Positions 1 through 7,824 of a DNA stretch of 38,209 bases are shown here, one piece after another. This DNA is from Lapidilactobacillus luobeiensis (lineage in GTDB: Bacteria > Bacillota > Bacilli > Lactobacillales > Lactobacillaceae): contig NZ_BROC01000030.1 in the NCBI RefSeq assembly GCF_024345205.1, positions 1 to 38,209 on the forward strand, read 5' to 3'. The position numbers were made by a program, and so were the translations under genes. The first letter of the stretch is position 1, and each line of letters starts with the position of its first letter. The notes under the pieces were generated by a model. That model was not told the origin of the DNA, did not search any database, and saw only the letters and a list, made by a program, of their open reading frames with translations.

Positions 1-13
1 CTCAGCAGTGAAA

Positions 14-44
14 TTTGTCTTAGTGGCTTTGCCACTTAGACAAA
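14..44. repeat. Stem-loop near the left end
   Basis: TTTGTCT-T-AGTGGC, a TTT loop, then GCCACT-T-AGACAAA: 13 base pairs with one T-T mismatch. It lies beside the dispersed repeat at 56-104 and may belong to the same element. No T-tract follows, so it is not an obvious terminator. I see no gene between 1 and 212. Confidence 0.5.
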
Positions 45-55
45 GACCTGATTTT

Positions 56-104
56 GAGACAAGCCGCGCACTTTGCGAATTGGCTCAAAACAGCGTCCAC
101 TGCG
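56..104 (+). repeat. 49-bp repeat, left copy (inverted match to 38161-38209)
   Basis: Read on the + strand from GAGACAAGCCGCGC, this stretch matches the reverse complement of the last 49 bases of the window at 46 of 49 positions. The similarity stops abruptly at 105. The right copy is cut by the window edge, so the full repeat may be longer. It contains no convincing ORF and is probably a dispersed intergenic repeat. Confidence 0.75.
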
Positions 105-212
105 TTCCAGCCACAACAAACGCCCTGAGGCGGTTGCGTCACCACCCAAACCCAACCACATCTGCAAGCAGGCGAAGCAACAAATACAGAAATCGTACTT
201 TGAAGATCGGCT

Positions 213-251
213 CAAAAAAGCTCTCATCCACTTTATCAGTGAACGAGAGCT
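213..251 (-). terminator. Intrinsic terminator of the tetR-ABC-lipoprotein operon
   Basis: On the minus strand the stem AGCTCTC/GAGAGCT is followed by six T residues. Inside the loop CACT and AGTG can extend the pairing. It lies 14 nt after the lipoprotein stop codon. Confidence 0.8.
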
Positions 252-264
252 CGATCGGAACATC

Positions 265-1008
265 TTATTTCTTCAACATATACATATAGAGTGCTTCGGT
301 AGAGAAGTTCGTTTCAAACTTGACCGCCTTGCTATAAATATTATCAATCGTGGTCTGGCCGTTTTCCGCCTTTTTGGCAAGCTTCTGATAGTCCTTCAGA
401 ACTTGTTTGCCATCAGCGCCCACACTTTGCGCCAAAATCGACAATTGCATGGCGAAGTTCTTGACTTGAGTCTTGTTCTTCATCTTCTTGACGGTGAAAA
501 CATAGGCGACGCCAACCACATTCTGATTCTGAACATTGACCCGGATCCGCATCCCGTTGGCATCGACCAGGTCATGCAGACCATCCTTGATGGTGACGGG
601 AAAAGCTTTGGCGCCGGTTTTCAGCTGTTGATTGGCCATGTTGTAAGCCATCGCAAACTGGGTATAAGGCACCAGTGACTTGGTCTTCTTGACGGTCACT
701 GTTTTCGTGGCGGTTTTTCCTGCTTCGGTCGCGGTCAATTTGACTTTGGTATCACTTAACTGACTGGGCACTTGGATCACGAATGTCCCATCTTCCACAT
801 GGGCCGCTTGCTTCGCACCGTCGCCGATTTGATAGGTCAACTTGGCCTTTTTAGCGACATTTCCTTTAACGACCGTCACGATCCCATCAGGGCTGTAACT
901 GTTGGCGCTGGGGTCAAGCTTTAGCGAATCGTTGCCACAACCCGCCAAGAGGAACAGTGACCCGACCGCCAGTAGCGCGCTAATTAAGGCCTTCTTTAAC
1001 TTCATCAT
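265..1008 (-). CDS. Predicted lipoprotein, last gene of the exporter operon
   Basis: A 247-aa secreted lipoprotein of unknown function. A charged start (MMKLKK), a hydrophobic segment and the lipobox LLAGC put the lipidated cysteine at residue 24, so the mature protein should be anchored on the outer face of the membrane. Residues about 40-110 look like an Ig-type beta domain (repeating T/K/V strands ending in TVTVKK). The remainder is mixed alpha/beta and ends in YMYMLKK. An AAGGAG Shine-Dalgarno precedes two adjacent ATG codons, so translation may start one codon later. The gene follows the ABC exporter by 26 nt and ends at a terminator, so it is probably co-transcribed with the exporter. 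I do not recognise the C-terminal domain. A role beside the exporter is inferred from position only. Confidence 0.8.
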   Translation of the reverse strand: MMKLKKALISALLAVGSLFLLAGCGNDSLKLDPSANSYSPDGIVTVVKGNVAKKAKLTYQIGDGAKQAAHVEDGTFVIQVPSQLSDTKVKLTATEAGKTATKTVTVKKTKSLVPYTQFAMAYNMANQQLKTGAKAFPVTIKDGLHDLVDANGMRIRVNVQNQNVVGVAYVFTVKKMKNKTQVKNFAMQLSILAQSVGADGKQVLKDYQKLAKKAENGQTTIDNIYSKAVKFETNFSTEALYMYMLKK

Positions 1009-1034
1009 AAAAACTCCTTTCGCTCAACACGCGC

Positions 1035-2924
1035 TTAGATCTCAACGTTTCCAGAAAATTGCGAATTATAGAGATCAGCATAGAAGCCGTTTTGCGCCAT
1101 CAGGTCATCATGATTGCCGGTCTCCACGATCGCGCCATGATTCATGACCAAGATATTATCGGCATCACGGATCGTTGACAACCGGTGGGCCACCACGAAG
1201 CTGGTCCGCCCTTTCAACAGTAAGCCCATGGCATGCTGGATCTGCAACTCCGTCCGCGTATCAACTGAAGAAGTGGCTTCGTCTAGGATCAAGATCTCTG
1301 GATCAGCGACGAAGGCCCGGGCAATCGTCAATAATTGCCGTTGCCCTTGAGAAATGTTGGAGGCCTCTTCGTTCAAAATCGTGTCGTAGCCATCAGGCAA
1401 TTGCCGCACAAACTCATCAACGTGGGCTGCTTTGGCCGCGGTAATGATCTCATCGTGGGTCGCCTCTTCGCGTCCATACTTCAAGTTATCGTAGATCGTG
1501 CCCGTAAACAGCCAGGTATCTTGTAGAACCATGGCGAAATGCTTCCGCAACTCAGCACGCTTCATATTCCGAGTGTCCGTCCCTTTTAAGCGAATCGAAC
1601 CGTCAGAAATGTCATAGAAGCGTTCCAACAAATTGATGATCGTGGTTTTACCTGCGCCAGTCGGGCCAACGATGGCGATCATTTGTCCCGGTTTGACCTG
1701 CAAATTATAGTCTGTCATCAATAAATCTTTACCTTGATAACCGAATTGCACGTGTTCCATCGTCAAAATATCATCCGTTGTCACTGCTGGTAAATCAACG
1801 TGATCATCGGTCATGTCTGGTTCGTCCAGAACTTCAAAGACCCGTTCCGCGGAAGCGACCGTCGCTTGGATCGTATTAGCCAAGTTGGCCAATTGCGTGA
1901 TCGGTTGCGAGAATTGTTGGGTATACTGCAGAAACGCCTGCACGTTCCCTAAAGTCATCGTCCCGTTAGCGACGCCGATCCCACCAAGAACCCCAACGAA
2001 AACATAACCTAAATTATTGACGAAGGTCATTAAAGGCATGATGATCCCCGAAATCAATTGCGCCTTCCACGAGGCGGTATACAAGCGCTCGTTTTCTTCA
2101 ACGAATTCGCCGATCGCCGCTTCTTCGTGATTGAAACTCTTGTTGATGATCTGACCAGAATAATTTTCTTCGATCTGATTATTCAACAAACCTAAACTCT
2201 TCTGTTGCGCGGCGAAGTATTTTTGTGAACGGGGCGCGACGACACCGACAATCACCAAACTCAATGGGATCGTCGCTAACGCGACCAAGGTCAATTGCCA
2301 GCTGATCGTCAACATCATCCACAATGTGCCGACGAACATCACCGTACTGGTGATCAACTGCGTGACACTTTGCTGTAAGGTTCCGGCAATATTGTCCATA
2401 TCGTTGATCGCGCGGGACATGATATCACCGTTGGAATGGGTATCGTAATAATTGATCGGCAGCGTCTGCATCTTGGCTTTCATTTCTTTCCGCAGCCGAT
2501 AAACCGTCTCCTGGGAGATCCGCGTCATCACGAACTGCATCACGAAATTCAAGATCGCTGAAGCGACATACATGAAGATCACCGTAATGATGATCGACTC
2601 GATCTTGCCGAAATCGATCGGGAATTGTTTCATACTAATGCCGGCTTTTTGCATGGCCGTCCCGCTCATGACCCCAGTAAAGATCTCCGTGGTCGCTTTC
2701 CCTAAAATTTTAGGTGTCCGGACTTGCAGAATCTGGGAGGCAATCGCGAAAATCATCACGATGATCAACGCGATCCGATATTTCGCCATGTAATTGAATA
2801 ACCGTTTGGTGGTGCCCCAGAAGTTTTTGGGTTTGTCACCAGGCATTCCCATGCGGCCACCGCCGCCAGGACCGTGACCGCCCATTGGCCGTGCTTGCGG
2901 ACGACTCGTTTCTTTCTCACTCAT
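1035..2924 (-). CDS. ABC exporter half-transporter, catalytically canonical subunit (LmrCD/YfiC-like)
   Basis: A full-length ABC exporter subunit (629 aa). It has a Gly/Met-rich cytoplasmic N-terminus (GGHGPGGGGRMGMPG), a six-helix membrane domain at about residues 40-340, and an ATPase domain with Walker A GPTGAGKTT near 420, signature ISQGQ, Walker B LILDEATSSVD and an AHR switch histidine. The catalytic glutamate and histidine are intact, unlike in its partner upstream. This is the usual asymmetry of heterodimeric multidrug exporters. The ATG at 2924 was preferred to the GTG three codons upstream because GGGAGTG lies 8 nt before it. The start overlaps the partner's stop by 8 nt (translational coupling). 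Probable substrates are drugs, peptides or lipids; the exact one cannot be read from sequence. Confidence 0.93.
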   Translation of the reverse strand: MSEKETSRPQARPMGGHGPGGGGRMGMPGDKPKNFWGTTKRLFNYMAKYRIALIIVMIFAIASQILQVRTPKILGKATTEIFTGVMSGTAMQKAGISMKQFPIDFGKIESIIITVIFMYVASAILNFVMQFVMTRISQETVYRLRKEMKAKMQTLPINYYDTHSNGDIMSRAINDMDNIAGTLQQSVTQLITSTVMFVGTLWMMLTISWQLTLVALATIPLSLVIVGVVAPRSQKYFAAQQKSLGLLNNQIEENYSGQIINKSFNHEEAAIGEFVEENERLYTASWKAQLISGIIMPLMTFVNNLGYVFVGVLGGIGVANGTMTLGNVQAFLQYTQQFSQPITQLANLANTIQATVASAERVFEVLDEPDMTDDHVDLPAVTTDDILTMEHVQFGYQGKDLLMTDYNLQVKPGQMIAIVGPTGAGKTTIINLLERFYDISDGSIRLKGTDTRNMKRAELRKHFAMVLQDTWLFTGTIYDNLKYGREEATHDEIITAAKAAHVDEFVRQLPDGYDTILNEEASNISQGQRQLLTIARAFVADPEILILDEATSSVDTRTELQIQHAMGLLLKGRTSFVVAHRLSTIRDADNILVMNHGAIVETGNHDDLMAQNGFYADLYNSQFSGNVEI

Positions 2925-4653
2925 TGGTGGCACTCCCTTCTTTGATCTGTGAATCGACGATCTCGCGATAGGTTTCGTTGGTCGCCTTTAATTCCTGATG
3001 CGTGCCTAAACCGACCATTTTGCCGTCTTCCAGGACAATGATCTGATCGGCGTCGGCGACGGTAGAAACCCGTTGACCAACGATCACCACGACTGCCTTT
3101 TGAATCGTCGCGTCTTGGCGTAAAGCTTGGCGTAACAAGGCGTCAGTCTTGAAATCCAAGGCAGAAAACGAATCGTCAAAAATGTAGATCGACGCTTTCT
3201 TGACCAGCGCGCGAGCAATCGCCAAGCGTTGCTTCTGACCGCCAGAGAAGTTATTCCCACCTTGTTCCACGAAGGTTTCCAAACCATCATTCTCGCGGAT
3301 GAAATCGGCCGCTTGGGCGATTTCTAAGGCGTGCCAGAGTTGCTCATCACTGGCTTCAGGATTCCCGTAAAGCAAGTTTTCGCGTAACGTCCCCTTGAAG
3401 AGGACCGCTTTTTGTGGCACCAAGGCGATCACATCTTGCAAGGCCATTTTGGCGACGTCCTTCACGTTATACCCATTGACCTTGACCGTGCCGGATTCAA
3501 CATCGTAAAAGCGGGGAATCAAGTTGGTCAGCGTCGATTTACCGGCGCCAGTCCCACCAATGATCGCCAAGGTCTGTCCACTCCGTAAATGAGCGTCCAC
3601 CCCAGTCAACGCTGGCTTTTCGGCGCCATGATAACGGAAAACGATCTGATCGAAGTCCAATGAAGCGGCGGCAACGTTTTGCACGTCCCGGGGTTGCTCT
3701 GGTTCCGTTAACCGAGTTTCCAAGTCAAAGACCTTCTGGATCCGTTCCGCTGAAGCTTGGGCCCGCGGAATGAAGACGAAGACCATGGCTAGCATCATGA
3801 AGCTCATTAAGATCTGCATCGCGTAAGTCATGAAGGCCAACATATTCCCTACTGGCATGGATTGATTGGCGATCAAATGACCACCCATCCACGTGATGGC
3901 AATGTTGGTCCCACTCATGACCAAGGTCATGATCGGCAACATTGCCGCCATGATCGAGAAAACACGCCGTGCGTTATCGGTATAATCTTTGTTAGCGACA
4001 TCAAAGCGATCTTGCTCGAATTTATCCCGGATAAAGGCCCGAATGACTCGAACGCCGGTCAAGCCTTCACGAAAGACCAAGTTCAACCGGTCTGTTTTTG
4101 ACTGCATCGCCTTAAATAGAGGGACAGCGAAATACATCACCACGCCGATCACCACAATAATGATCGGGATCACGACCAGAAAGATCCCTGTCAACTCGGC
4201 GTCCTTCTGATAAGCCATGAAGCTGGCCCCAATCAAGGTGATCGGCGCCATGATCATCATCCGCAAGGCCATCATCGCCACGTTTTGGATCTGCATTACA
4301 TCGTTGGTGGTCCGCGTGATCAGTGAGGAAGTCCCGACCTGATCAAATTCATCGTTAGACATGTACAGGACTTTTTTATAAATATCTTTGCGGAGATTCT
4401 TCCCTAATGTTTGTGACGTCCGCGCTGCCAGCAGCACATTTCCGAAGGCGAAAATCACCGTTAGAAATGAAACCACCAACATTTTCCCACCGATCTGCCA
4501 GATCATACTAACATCTCCGGTGGCGACCCCGTCGTTAACCAAATCAGAGGTTAAGTTCGGTAAATAAAGATTCGTGATCACTTGACCAGTCATGAACAGG
4601 ATCGCTCCAATGACTGCCCAAATGGAAACACGGTTCTTAGCGATTTTAAGCAT
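2917..4653 (-). CDS. ABC exporter half-transporter, degenerate-site subunit (LmrCD/YfiB-like)
   Basis: A 578-aa exporter subunit with a six-helix domain (about 10-300) and an ATPase domain. Walker A GGTGAGKST is near residue 366 and the signature is FSGGQKQR. Walker B reads IYIFDDSFSALD, with Asp in place of the catalytic Glu, and the switch region reads GQRVSTV, with Gln in place of His. Such paired losses mark the non-hydrolysing site of heterodimeric exporters (family knowledge from TM287/288, BmrCD and LmrCD), so the protein should function with the gene at 1035-2924. It starts at an ATG with AAGGAGGAAACAAGG in front, overlapping the last codons of the tetR gene. Confidence 0.93.
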   Translation of the reverse strand: MLKIAKNRVSIWAVIGAILFMTGQVITNLYLPNLTSDLVNDGVATGDVSMIWQIGGKMLVVSFLTVIFAFGNVLLAARTSQTLGKNLRKDIYKKVLYMSNDEFDQVGTSSLITRTTNDVMQIQNVAMMALRMMIMAPITLIGASFMAYQKDAELTGIFLVVIPIIIVVIGVVMYFAVPLFKAMQSKTDRLNLVFREGLTGVRVIRAFIRDKFEQDRFDVANKDYTDNARRVFSIMAAMLPIMTLVMSGTNIAITWMGGHLIANQSMPVGNMLAFMTYAMQILMSFMMLAMVFVFIPRAQASAERIQKVFDLETRLTEPEQPRDVQNVAAASLDFDQIVFRYHGAEKPALTGVDAHLRSGQTLAIIGGTGAGKSTLTNLIPRFYDVESGTVKVNGYNVKDVAKMALQDVIALVPQKAVLFKGTLRENLLYGNPEASDEQLWHALEIAQAADFIRENDGLETFVEQGGNNFSGGQKQRLAIARALVKKASIYIFDDSFSALDFKTDALLRQALRQDATIQKAVVVIVGQRVSTVADADQIIVLEDGKMVGLGTHQELKATNETYREIVDSQIKEGSATNE

Positions 4654-5314
4654 CCTTGTTTCCTCCTTGCGAATTTAGTGCTACGCCGTGCTCGAACCAA
4701 CTCAGGACCATTTCATATTGTTGCTGAAAGGTTGCGCTGGCTTGTTCCGGCTGTTCTTCGACTGTTGAAAAGTAATGGGCCGTCGAATGACCCAAAATCA
4801 TTAACAGCATTCTAAACAGAAGATAGAATTCATCGGGTTTGATCCGTAATTTCGTAAAATCTGTTTGCTGTTCCACCTCAGCACTCCATTTCGACAATAA
4901 GTGATGAGGATGTGGTGGTTGGTGTGGCTGACGTTGCGAAAATTTCTGAAAATCATGATAGTCGATCCGCATAAATAAATTCCGTAACAGACCGCGATCA
5001 GGACTTGTGGCCAGAAAGGCGGCCGTTTGTTGCAAACTTAAGCGAAAAGTCGCAAATAGATCGCCTTGCAAACTAACCAAATTACTCAGAAACTTAGCTT
5101 GAAAATCATCCATGAATGTTTTCAAAAGGTAAAGATAGAGATCCTCCTTATCAGCGAAATACTGATAAAAACTGCCCCGGGGAATCTCAGCTAAATTAAC
5201 AATATCCGCGATGGTGACCTCAGTATAGGGCGCCGCCGCAAAAACCGTCCGTGCGGCTTGAATGATTTTCCGTTGTTTGCCTGCCGACAAGCCGAAAAAG
5301 GTACGACTGGGCAT
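4646..5314 (-). CDS. TetR-family repressor of the ABC exporter operon
   Basis: A 222-aa TetR regulator. The N-terminal helix-turn-helix is clear: KQRKIIQAARTVFA, then TIADIVNLAEIPRGSFYQYF and DKEDLYLYLL. The rest is the helical ligand-binding and dimerisation domain, ending in a Gln-rich segment. A longer open frame runs to 5584, but the start at 5314 is preferred: GAGAGGAG sits just upstream, the HTH begins at a typical distance from it, and the promoter and operator lie between 5314 and 5410. The stop overlaps the start region of the first exporter gene. Because the operator overlaps this promoter, the protein probably represses its own operon and is released by an exported compound. Confidence 0.92.
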   Translation of the reverse strand: MPSRTFFGLSAGKQRKIIQAARTVFAAAPYTEVTIADIVNLAEIPRGSFYQYFADKEDLYLYLLKTFMDDFQAKFLSNLVSLQGDLFATFRLSLQQTAAFLATSPDRGLLRNLFMRIDYHDFQKFSQRQPHQPPHPHHLLSKWSAEVEQQTDFTKLRIKPDEFYLLFRMLLMILGHSTAHYFSTVEEQPEQASATFQQQYEMVLSWFEHGVALNSQGGNKDA

Positions 5315-5362
5315 AACCACAACTCCTCTCATAAAAGATTCAACCGTCAGAAAATGACGGCT

Positions 5363-5383
5363 TGTCATATGACACTGTGTCAT
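5363..5383 (-). promoter_or_regulatory. TetR operator, overlapping palindromes
   Basis: Two perfect palindromes share a half-site: TGTCATATGACA (5363-5374) and ATGACAC-T-GTGTCAT (5369-5383). They overlap the last base of the -10 box and the predicted transcription start of the tetR promoter. This is the expected place for an autorepressor site. Confidence 0.75.
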
Positions 5384-5409
5384 TATAACACCCTCGGCAG
5401 CAGATGCAA
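5382..5409 (-). promoter_or_regulatory. Promoter of the tetR-ABC-lipoprotein operon
   Basis: Minus strand: TTGCAT (5404-5409), 16-nt spacer, TATAAT (5382-5387). The operator palindromes begin at the -10 box. Transcription should start near 5375, leaving a leader of about 60 nt. Confidence 0.75.
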
Positions 5410-5514
5410 GGATTATTTGCCACCCATTCTTTTGGCAGCGAGATGACCTGTGCCGACCACAAGTTGCCAGCAGCAGGGCAGGCCGCAGGTTGGCCGCAAC
5501 CACTTCACTGGCCC

Positions 5515-5553
5515 ACAAAAAATAGCGTTGGCTTTTGCCACCAACGCTATTTT
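5515..5553 (-). terminator. Intrinsic terminator after the methyltransferase gene
   Basis: Minus strand: AATAGCGTTGG/CCAACGCTATT stem followed by a T-tract at 5516-5521. It lies just past the methyltransferase stop and isolates it from the tetR operon. Confidence 0.85.
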
Positions 5554-5568
5554 GATTAGTTCTCGAAA

Positions 5569-6318
5569 TTATTTTTCGGCCCAAGTGGCCCAGAATGTGG
5601 GTACCCCATGTTCATGCAAGAAGCCTGCGCCATTGGTATCCTCATAAATATCCCGCAATTTAAACCCAGCCTGAAGCTGACCGCGGATCTGCTCATCCAG
5701 GGTATGAGAGAACTGAACACCACTGTCACTGGCTTGCAAGGACGCCATTTGTTCCGGATAAGTCAGCGGATCAAAGGGCAGGCTAAATTTGACTTGGCTT
5801 TCATCATCGTCAAACAGAAAATTGACGCCATTATCCAAGCCGGCCAACAACCGACCGCCAGGCTTGAGGATCCGGTAACACTCTGCCCAAACCGGCCGCA
5901 CCTCGGCGATGTAAACATTAGAGACCGGGTGGAAAATCAAATCAAAACTATTATCCGCGAAGGGTAGCGGCTGTGACATATCACCGCGGATCGTTTTGAT
6001 CGAATAGTGTTCCCGTTGTACCACCATCACTTCACTGTCGATTTGTTTAGACGAGTAATCTAAAATGGTCCCTACTGCACCTAAGGCAGCAAAAATCGGC
6101 ATCTGTTGACCGCCGCCTGCAGCCAGACCTAATACTTGCTGCCCTTGAAGCTTGGCAGGAAACCAAGCTCGCGGTACCTCTTTTGTCGGGGTCAAAACCA
6201 TTGACCATTGACCTGCTTGCGCAGCTTGATAGGTGGCATGATCGATCGGGATCCCCCACTGCCAACCATCACGGACCCAATCGTCGATCGTTTTGGCGTT
6301 GATATCTTGATATTTCAT
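5569..6318 (-). CDS. Class I SAM-dependent methyltransferase
   Basis: A 249-aa protein with the Rossmann methyltransferase core. Motif I is VLGLAAGGGQQ (about residues 62-72), an acidic motif II region follows (TILDYSSKQ), then GDMSQPLPFADNSFDLIFHPVSN and the post-motif RILKPGGRLLAG. This order is typical of small-molecule methyltransferases (UbiE/Methyltransf_11 type). It probably methylates a metabolite; the substrate is not apparent. It is monocistronic with its own terminator. The Shine-Dalgarno is weak (AGGTTT, about 15 nt from the ATG), so translation may be modest. Confidence 0.85.
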   Translation of the reverse strand: MKYQDINAKTIDDWVRDGWQWGIPIDHATYQAAQAGQWSMVLTPTKEVPRAWFPAKLQGQQVLGLAAGGGQQMPIFAALGAVGTILDYSSKQIDSEVMVVQREHYSIKTIRGDMSQPLPFADNSFDLIFHPVSNVYIAEVRPVWAECYRILKPGGRLLAGLDNGVNFLFDDDESQVKFSLPFDPLTYPEQMASLQASDSGVQFSHTLDEQIRGQLQAGFKLRDIYEDTNGAGFLHEHGVPTFWATWAEK

Positions 6319-6363
6319 AAATGATTCAAACCTACTTTCTCCAATTCTTTCTAAAATAACTCG

Positions 6364-6594
6364 CTACCAGCCCACGATCAAGTCTTTGTTGCTGTTGGCT
6401 TTAGCTATGGTCTGAACGGTTCCATTTTTATTTCTAAAATAGCTATGACTGTGCCCGCTATTTCCGCCATATGGAATATCATTTTTTGTTGCCATCTCCA
6501 GTGGTATGAATTTTTGACTTTTGCTATCCAGATTCACCATATCATAATCAGTGCACCTCTGTTGACAAAGGTACCATTTCAGGCGTAAATCCAC
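6364..6594 (-). CDS. Hypothetical 76-aa ORF, possible gene remnant
   Basis: An open frame of 76 codons that I do not recognise. An internal methionine (MATKNDIPYGGNSGHSHSY) could be the real start. The protein is hydrophilic, with no signal peptide or membrane segment, and ends in KDLIVGW. No good Shine-Dalgarno was seen. The surroundings look like decayed DNA (see the + strand remnant at 6510-6746), so this may be the 3' end of a lost gene. Confidence 0.3.
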   Translation of the reverse strand: MDLRLKWYLCQQRCTDYDMVNLDSKSQKFIPLEMATKNDIPYGGNSGHSHSYFRNKNGTVQTIAKANSNKDLIVGW

Positions 6595-6746
6595 TAAAAA
6601 TATTGCTTGTCGTTCTAAATATAGGTTTAGCTATGGGACTAGGTGCGGTTGCTCTCAACCCTTGGACATGCCAATTCCTTGGTGAATGCACCCATTTAAA
6701 ATCGATCCTGCTCACAAAATCCTCATTCTTTAGTCAGCAAAGTAGC
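6510..6746 (+). pseudogene. Startless ORF remnant with a hydrophobic segment
   Basis: This + strand frame is open for about 75 codons but has no start codon at a useful place. It encodes a membrane-like stretch, GVNPLKILLVVLNIGLAMG, followed by GAVALNPW. The remainder (FLGECTHLKSILLTK) resembles no family I know. It overlaps the minus-strand ORF at 6364-6594, so at most one is coding. I read it as debris of a membrane protein gene. The rest of 6747-6976 holds only the tRNA terminator. Confidence 0.25.
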
Positions 6747-6839
6747 TGGTCGCATTCTTAATTGCCATGATCTAATTTATTGGCGTACAAAAATCTTCGC
6801 GGGTAAAAACTATCTTTCAACACCAGTTGATAAAGAGCC

Positions 6840-6869
6840 AAAAAAAGCCTATCCGTGGAGGATAAGCTG
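6840..6869 (-). terminator. Intrinsic terminator of the tRNA operon
   Basis: Minus strand: AGCTTATCC, loop TCCAC, GGATAGGCT (one G-U pair), then seven T residues. It lies about 110 nt after the tRNA-Gln 3' end. Confidence 0.8.
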
Positions 6870-6976
6870 TCGTTTCCCACATACATCATCAAATGAAAAT
6901 ACATGGTATTTCAGGAAACCTAAAACCTTGATTTAACGGGGTTTGTCACTGTGAGAAACCCTGTGAAACCTATCAA

Positions 6977-7049
6977 TTGGGATACTTGGGTTCGAACCAA
7001 GAAATTATGGATTCAGAGTCCACCGCCTTACCAATTTGGCTATATCCCA
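6977..7049 (-). tRNA. tRNA-Gln (anticodon CUG)
   Basis: All arms fold. The acceptor stem is TGGGATA/TATCCCA, with the U1-A72 pair typical of tRNA-Gln. The D arm is GCC/GGC, and the anticodon stem GTGGA/TCCAT carries loop CTCTGAA (anticodon CUG). The T arm is CTTGG-TTCGAAC-CCAAG. The discriminator is A, and CCA is not encoded. It is the second gene of a two-tRNA transcript. Confidence 0.93.
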
Positions 7050-7054
7050 ATAAA

Positions 7055-7126
7055 TCACCCGTACGGGAATTGAACCCGTAACTCCACCTTGAGAGGGTGG
7101 CGTCTTAACCATTTGACCAACGGGCA
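7055..7126 (-). tRNA. tRNA-Glu (anticodon CUC)
   Basis: The anticodon stem CCACC/GGTGG carries loop CTCTCAA (anticodon CUC), and the T arm is ACGGG-TTCAATT-CCCGT. The acceptor pairs TGCCCGT with ACGGGTG, giving U-G at 1-72 and G-U at 2-71, weaker than the usual G1-C72. CCA is not encoded. Only 5 nt separate it from tRNA-Gln. Confidence 0.92.
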
Positions 7127-7145
7127 ATTAAAAAGCACAAGTAAT

Positions 7146-7174
7146 AGTTTAGCGTATCTAAATATGAACGTCAA
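7146..7174 (-). promoter_or_regulatory. tRNA operon promoter
   Basis: Minus strand: TTGACG (7169-7174), exactly 17 nt, TAAACT (7146-7151). Transcription would begin about 13 nt before tRNA-Glu. Confidence 0.85.
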
Positions 7175-7213
7175 GCCTTTTTTAGTTTTTATAATTGACG
7201 CTTTCTGTCACGC

Positions 7214-7435
7214 CTAGGGTCGACGTCGCGTTGAACGCGAATTTGCCAAGTAGGCAAGAACAGTCTGCCAAATCGTCCAAATCAATAATAAAATCGTGAT
7301 CACTGCGCTAGCGCCAACAAAATAGCGCAGGATCGGGGCTTGTAGCCACTGCGCCATCAACCAAAGAACCAACGTCAAAACTGCGAAAGTCGTTGTACGA
7401 CTGACCCGATCACCAAACAACTGCCATCTATTCAA
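7214..7435 (-). CDS. Small membrane protein (73 aa), unknown function
   Basis: Two hydrophobic segments (about residues 15-33, TTFAVLTLVLWLMAQWL, and 38-62, YFVGASAVITILLLIW) with a basic C-terminus (RSTRRRP) suggest a two-helix membrane protein with a cytoplasmic tail. It overlaps the upstream gene by 8 nt, so the two are probably translationally coupled. No family recognised. Confidence 0.6.
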   Translation of the reverse strand: MNRWQLFGDRVSRTTTFAVLTLVLWLMAQWLQAPILRYFVGASAVITILLLIWTIWQTVLAYLANSRSTRRRP

Positions 7436-7757
7436 AAGAAAACTCCACCAAATTCAAGCGCCGGTCCGTTAAATGCGAGCTAGTAAACCAGACTTGATCG
7501 TACGAAGCTGAACGGCCCTCTTCGGTCTGTACAAACAGCTGTTGCAGCAAATCTTGATTCTCACGAACAAATTCTGGCGTCAGCCGAAAAACGTGCAAAC
7601 GCATCTCCGGGAAGAAGGTCGCGTCACCAGGGACCGGCAAACTATCCGCAAAAGCAAAAGTAATTTGATTAATATAGACGCGGGGCTCGCGAACGACGCC
7701 CGGATTGGTTAAAATGAAGTTAATGATTGCTTTAACGATTTCTTTTTCTGTCATCAT
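7428..7757 (-). CDS. Hypothetical protein (109 aa)
   Basis: A soluble, acidic protein of mixed alpha/beta composition with no motif I recognise. It starts MMTEKEIVKAIINFIL and includes VYINQITFAFADSLPVPGD, suggesting beta strands. I chose the tandem ATG at 7757/7754 rather than the longer frame to 7823, because the extension would run across the divergent phosphatase's Shine-Dalgarno. The Shine-Dalgarno here is weak (GTGGAT). It forms a two-gene unit with the small membrane protein downstream, divergent from the phosphatase at 7825. Confidence 0.65.
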   Translation of the reverse strand: MMTEKEIVKAIINFILTNPGVVREPRVYINQITFAFADSLPVPGDATFFPEMRLHVFRLTPEFVRENQDLLQQLFVQTEEGRSASYDQVWFTSSHLTDRRLNLVEFSFE

Positions 7758-7824
7758 CAGATCCACACTTTCATATCTACAGTTTAACATACTTAAGCAC
7801 CTAAAAATCAGTGGAGGTCTCAAA

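Noticed and set aside
73-678. 201-aa rightward ORF antisense to the lipoprotein gene
   Set aside because: A shadow of the lipoprotein coding frame, without a Shine-Dalgarno.
5315-5584. N-terminal extension of the TetR protein
   Set aside because: It would cover the promoter, operator and the end of the methyltransferase gene; the HTH begins after the start at 5314.
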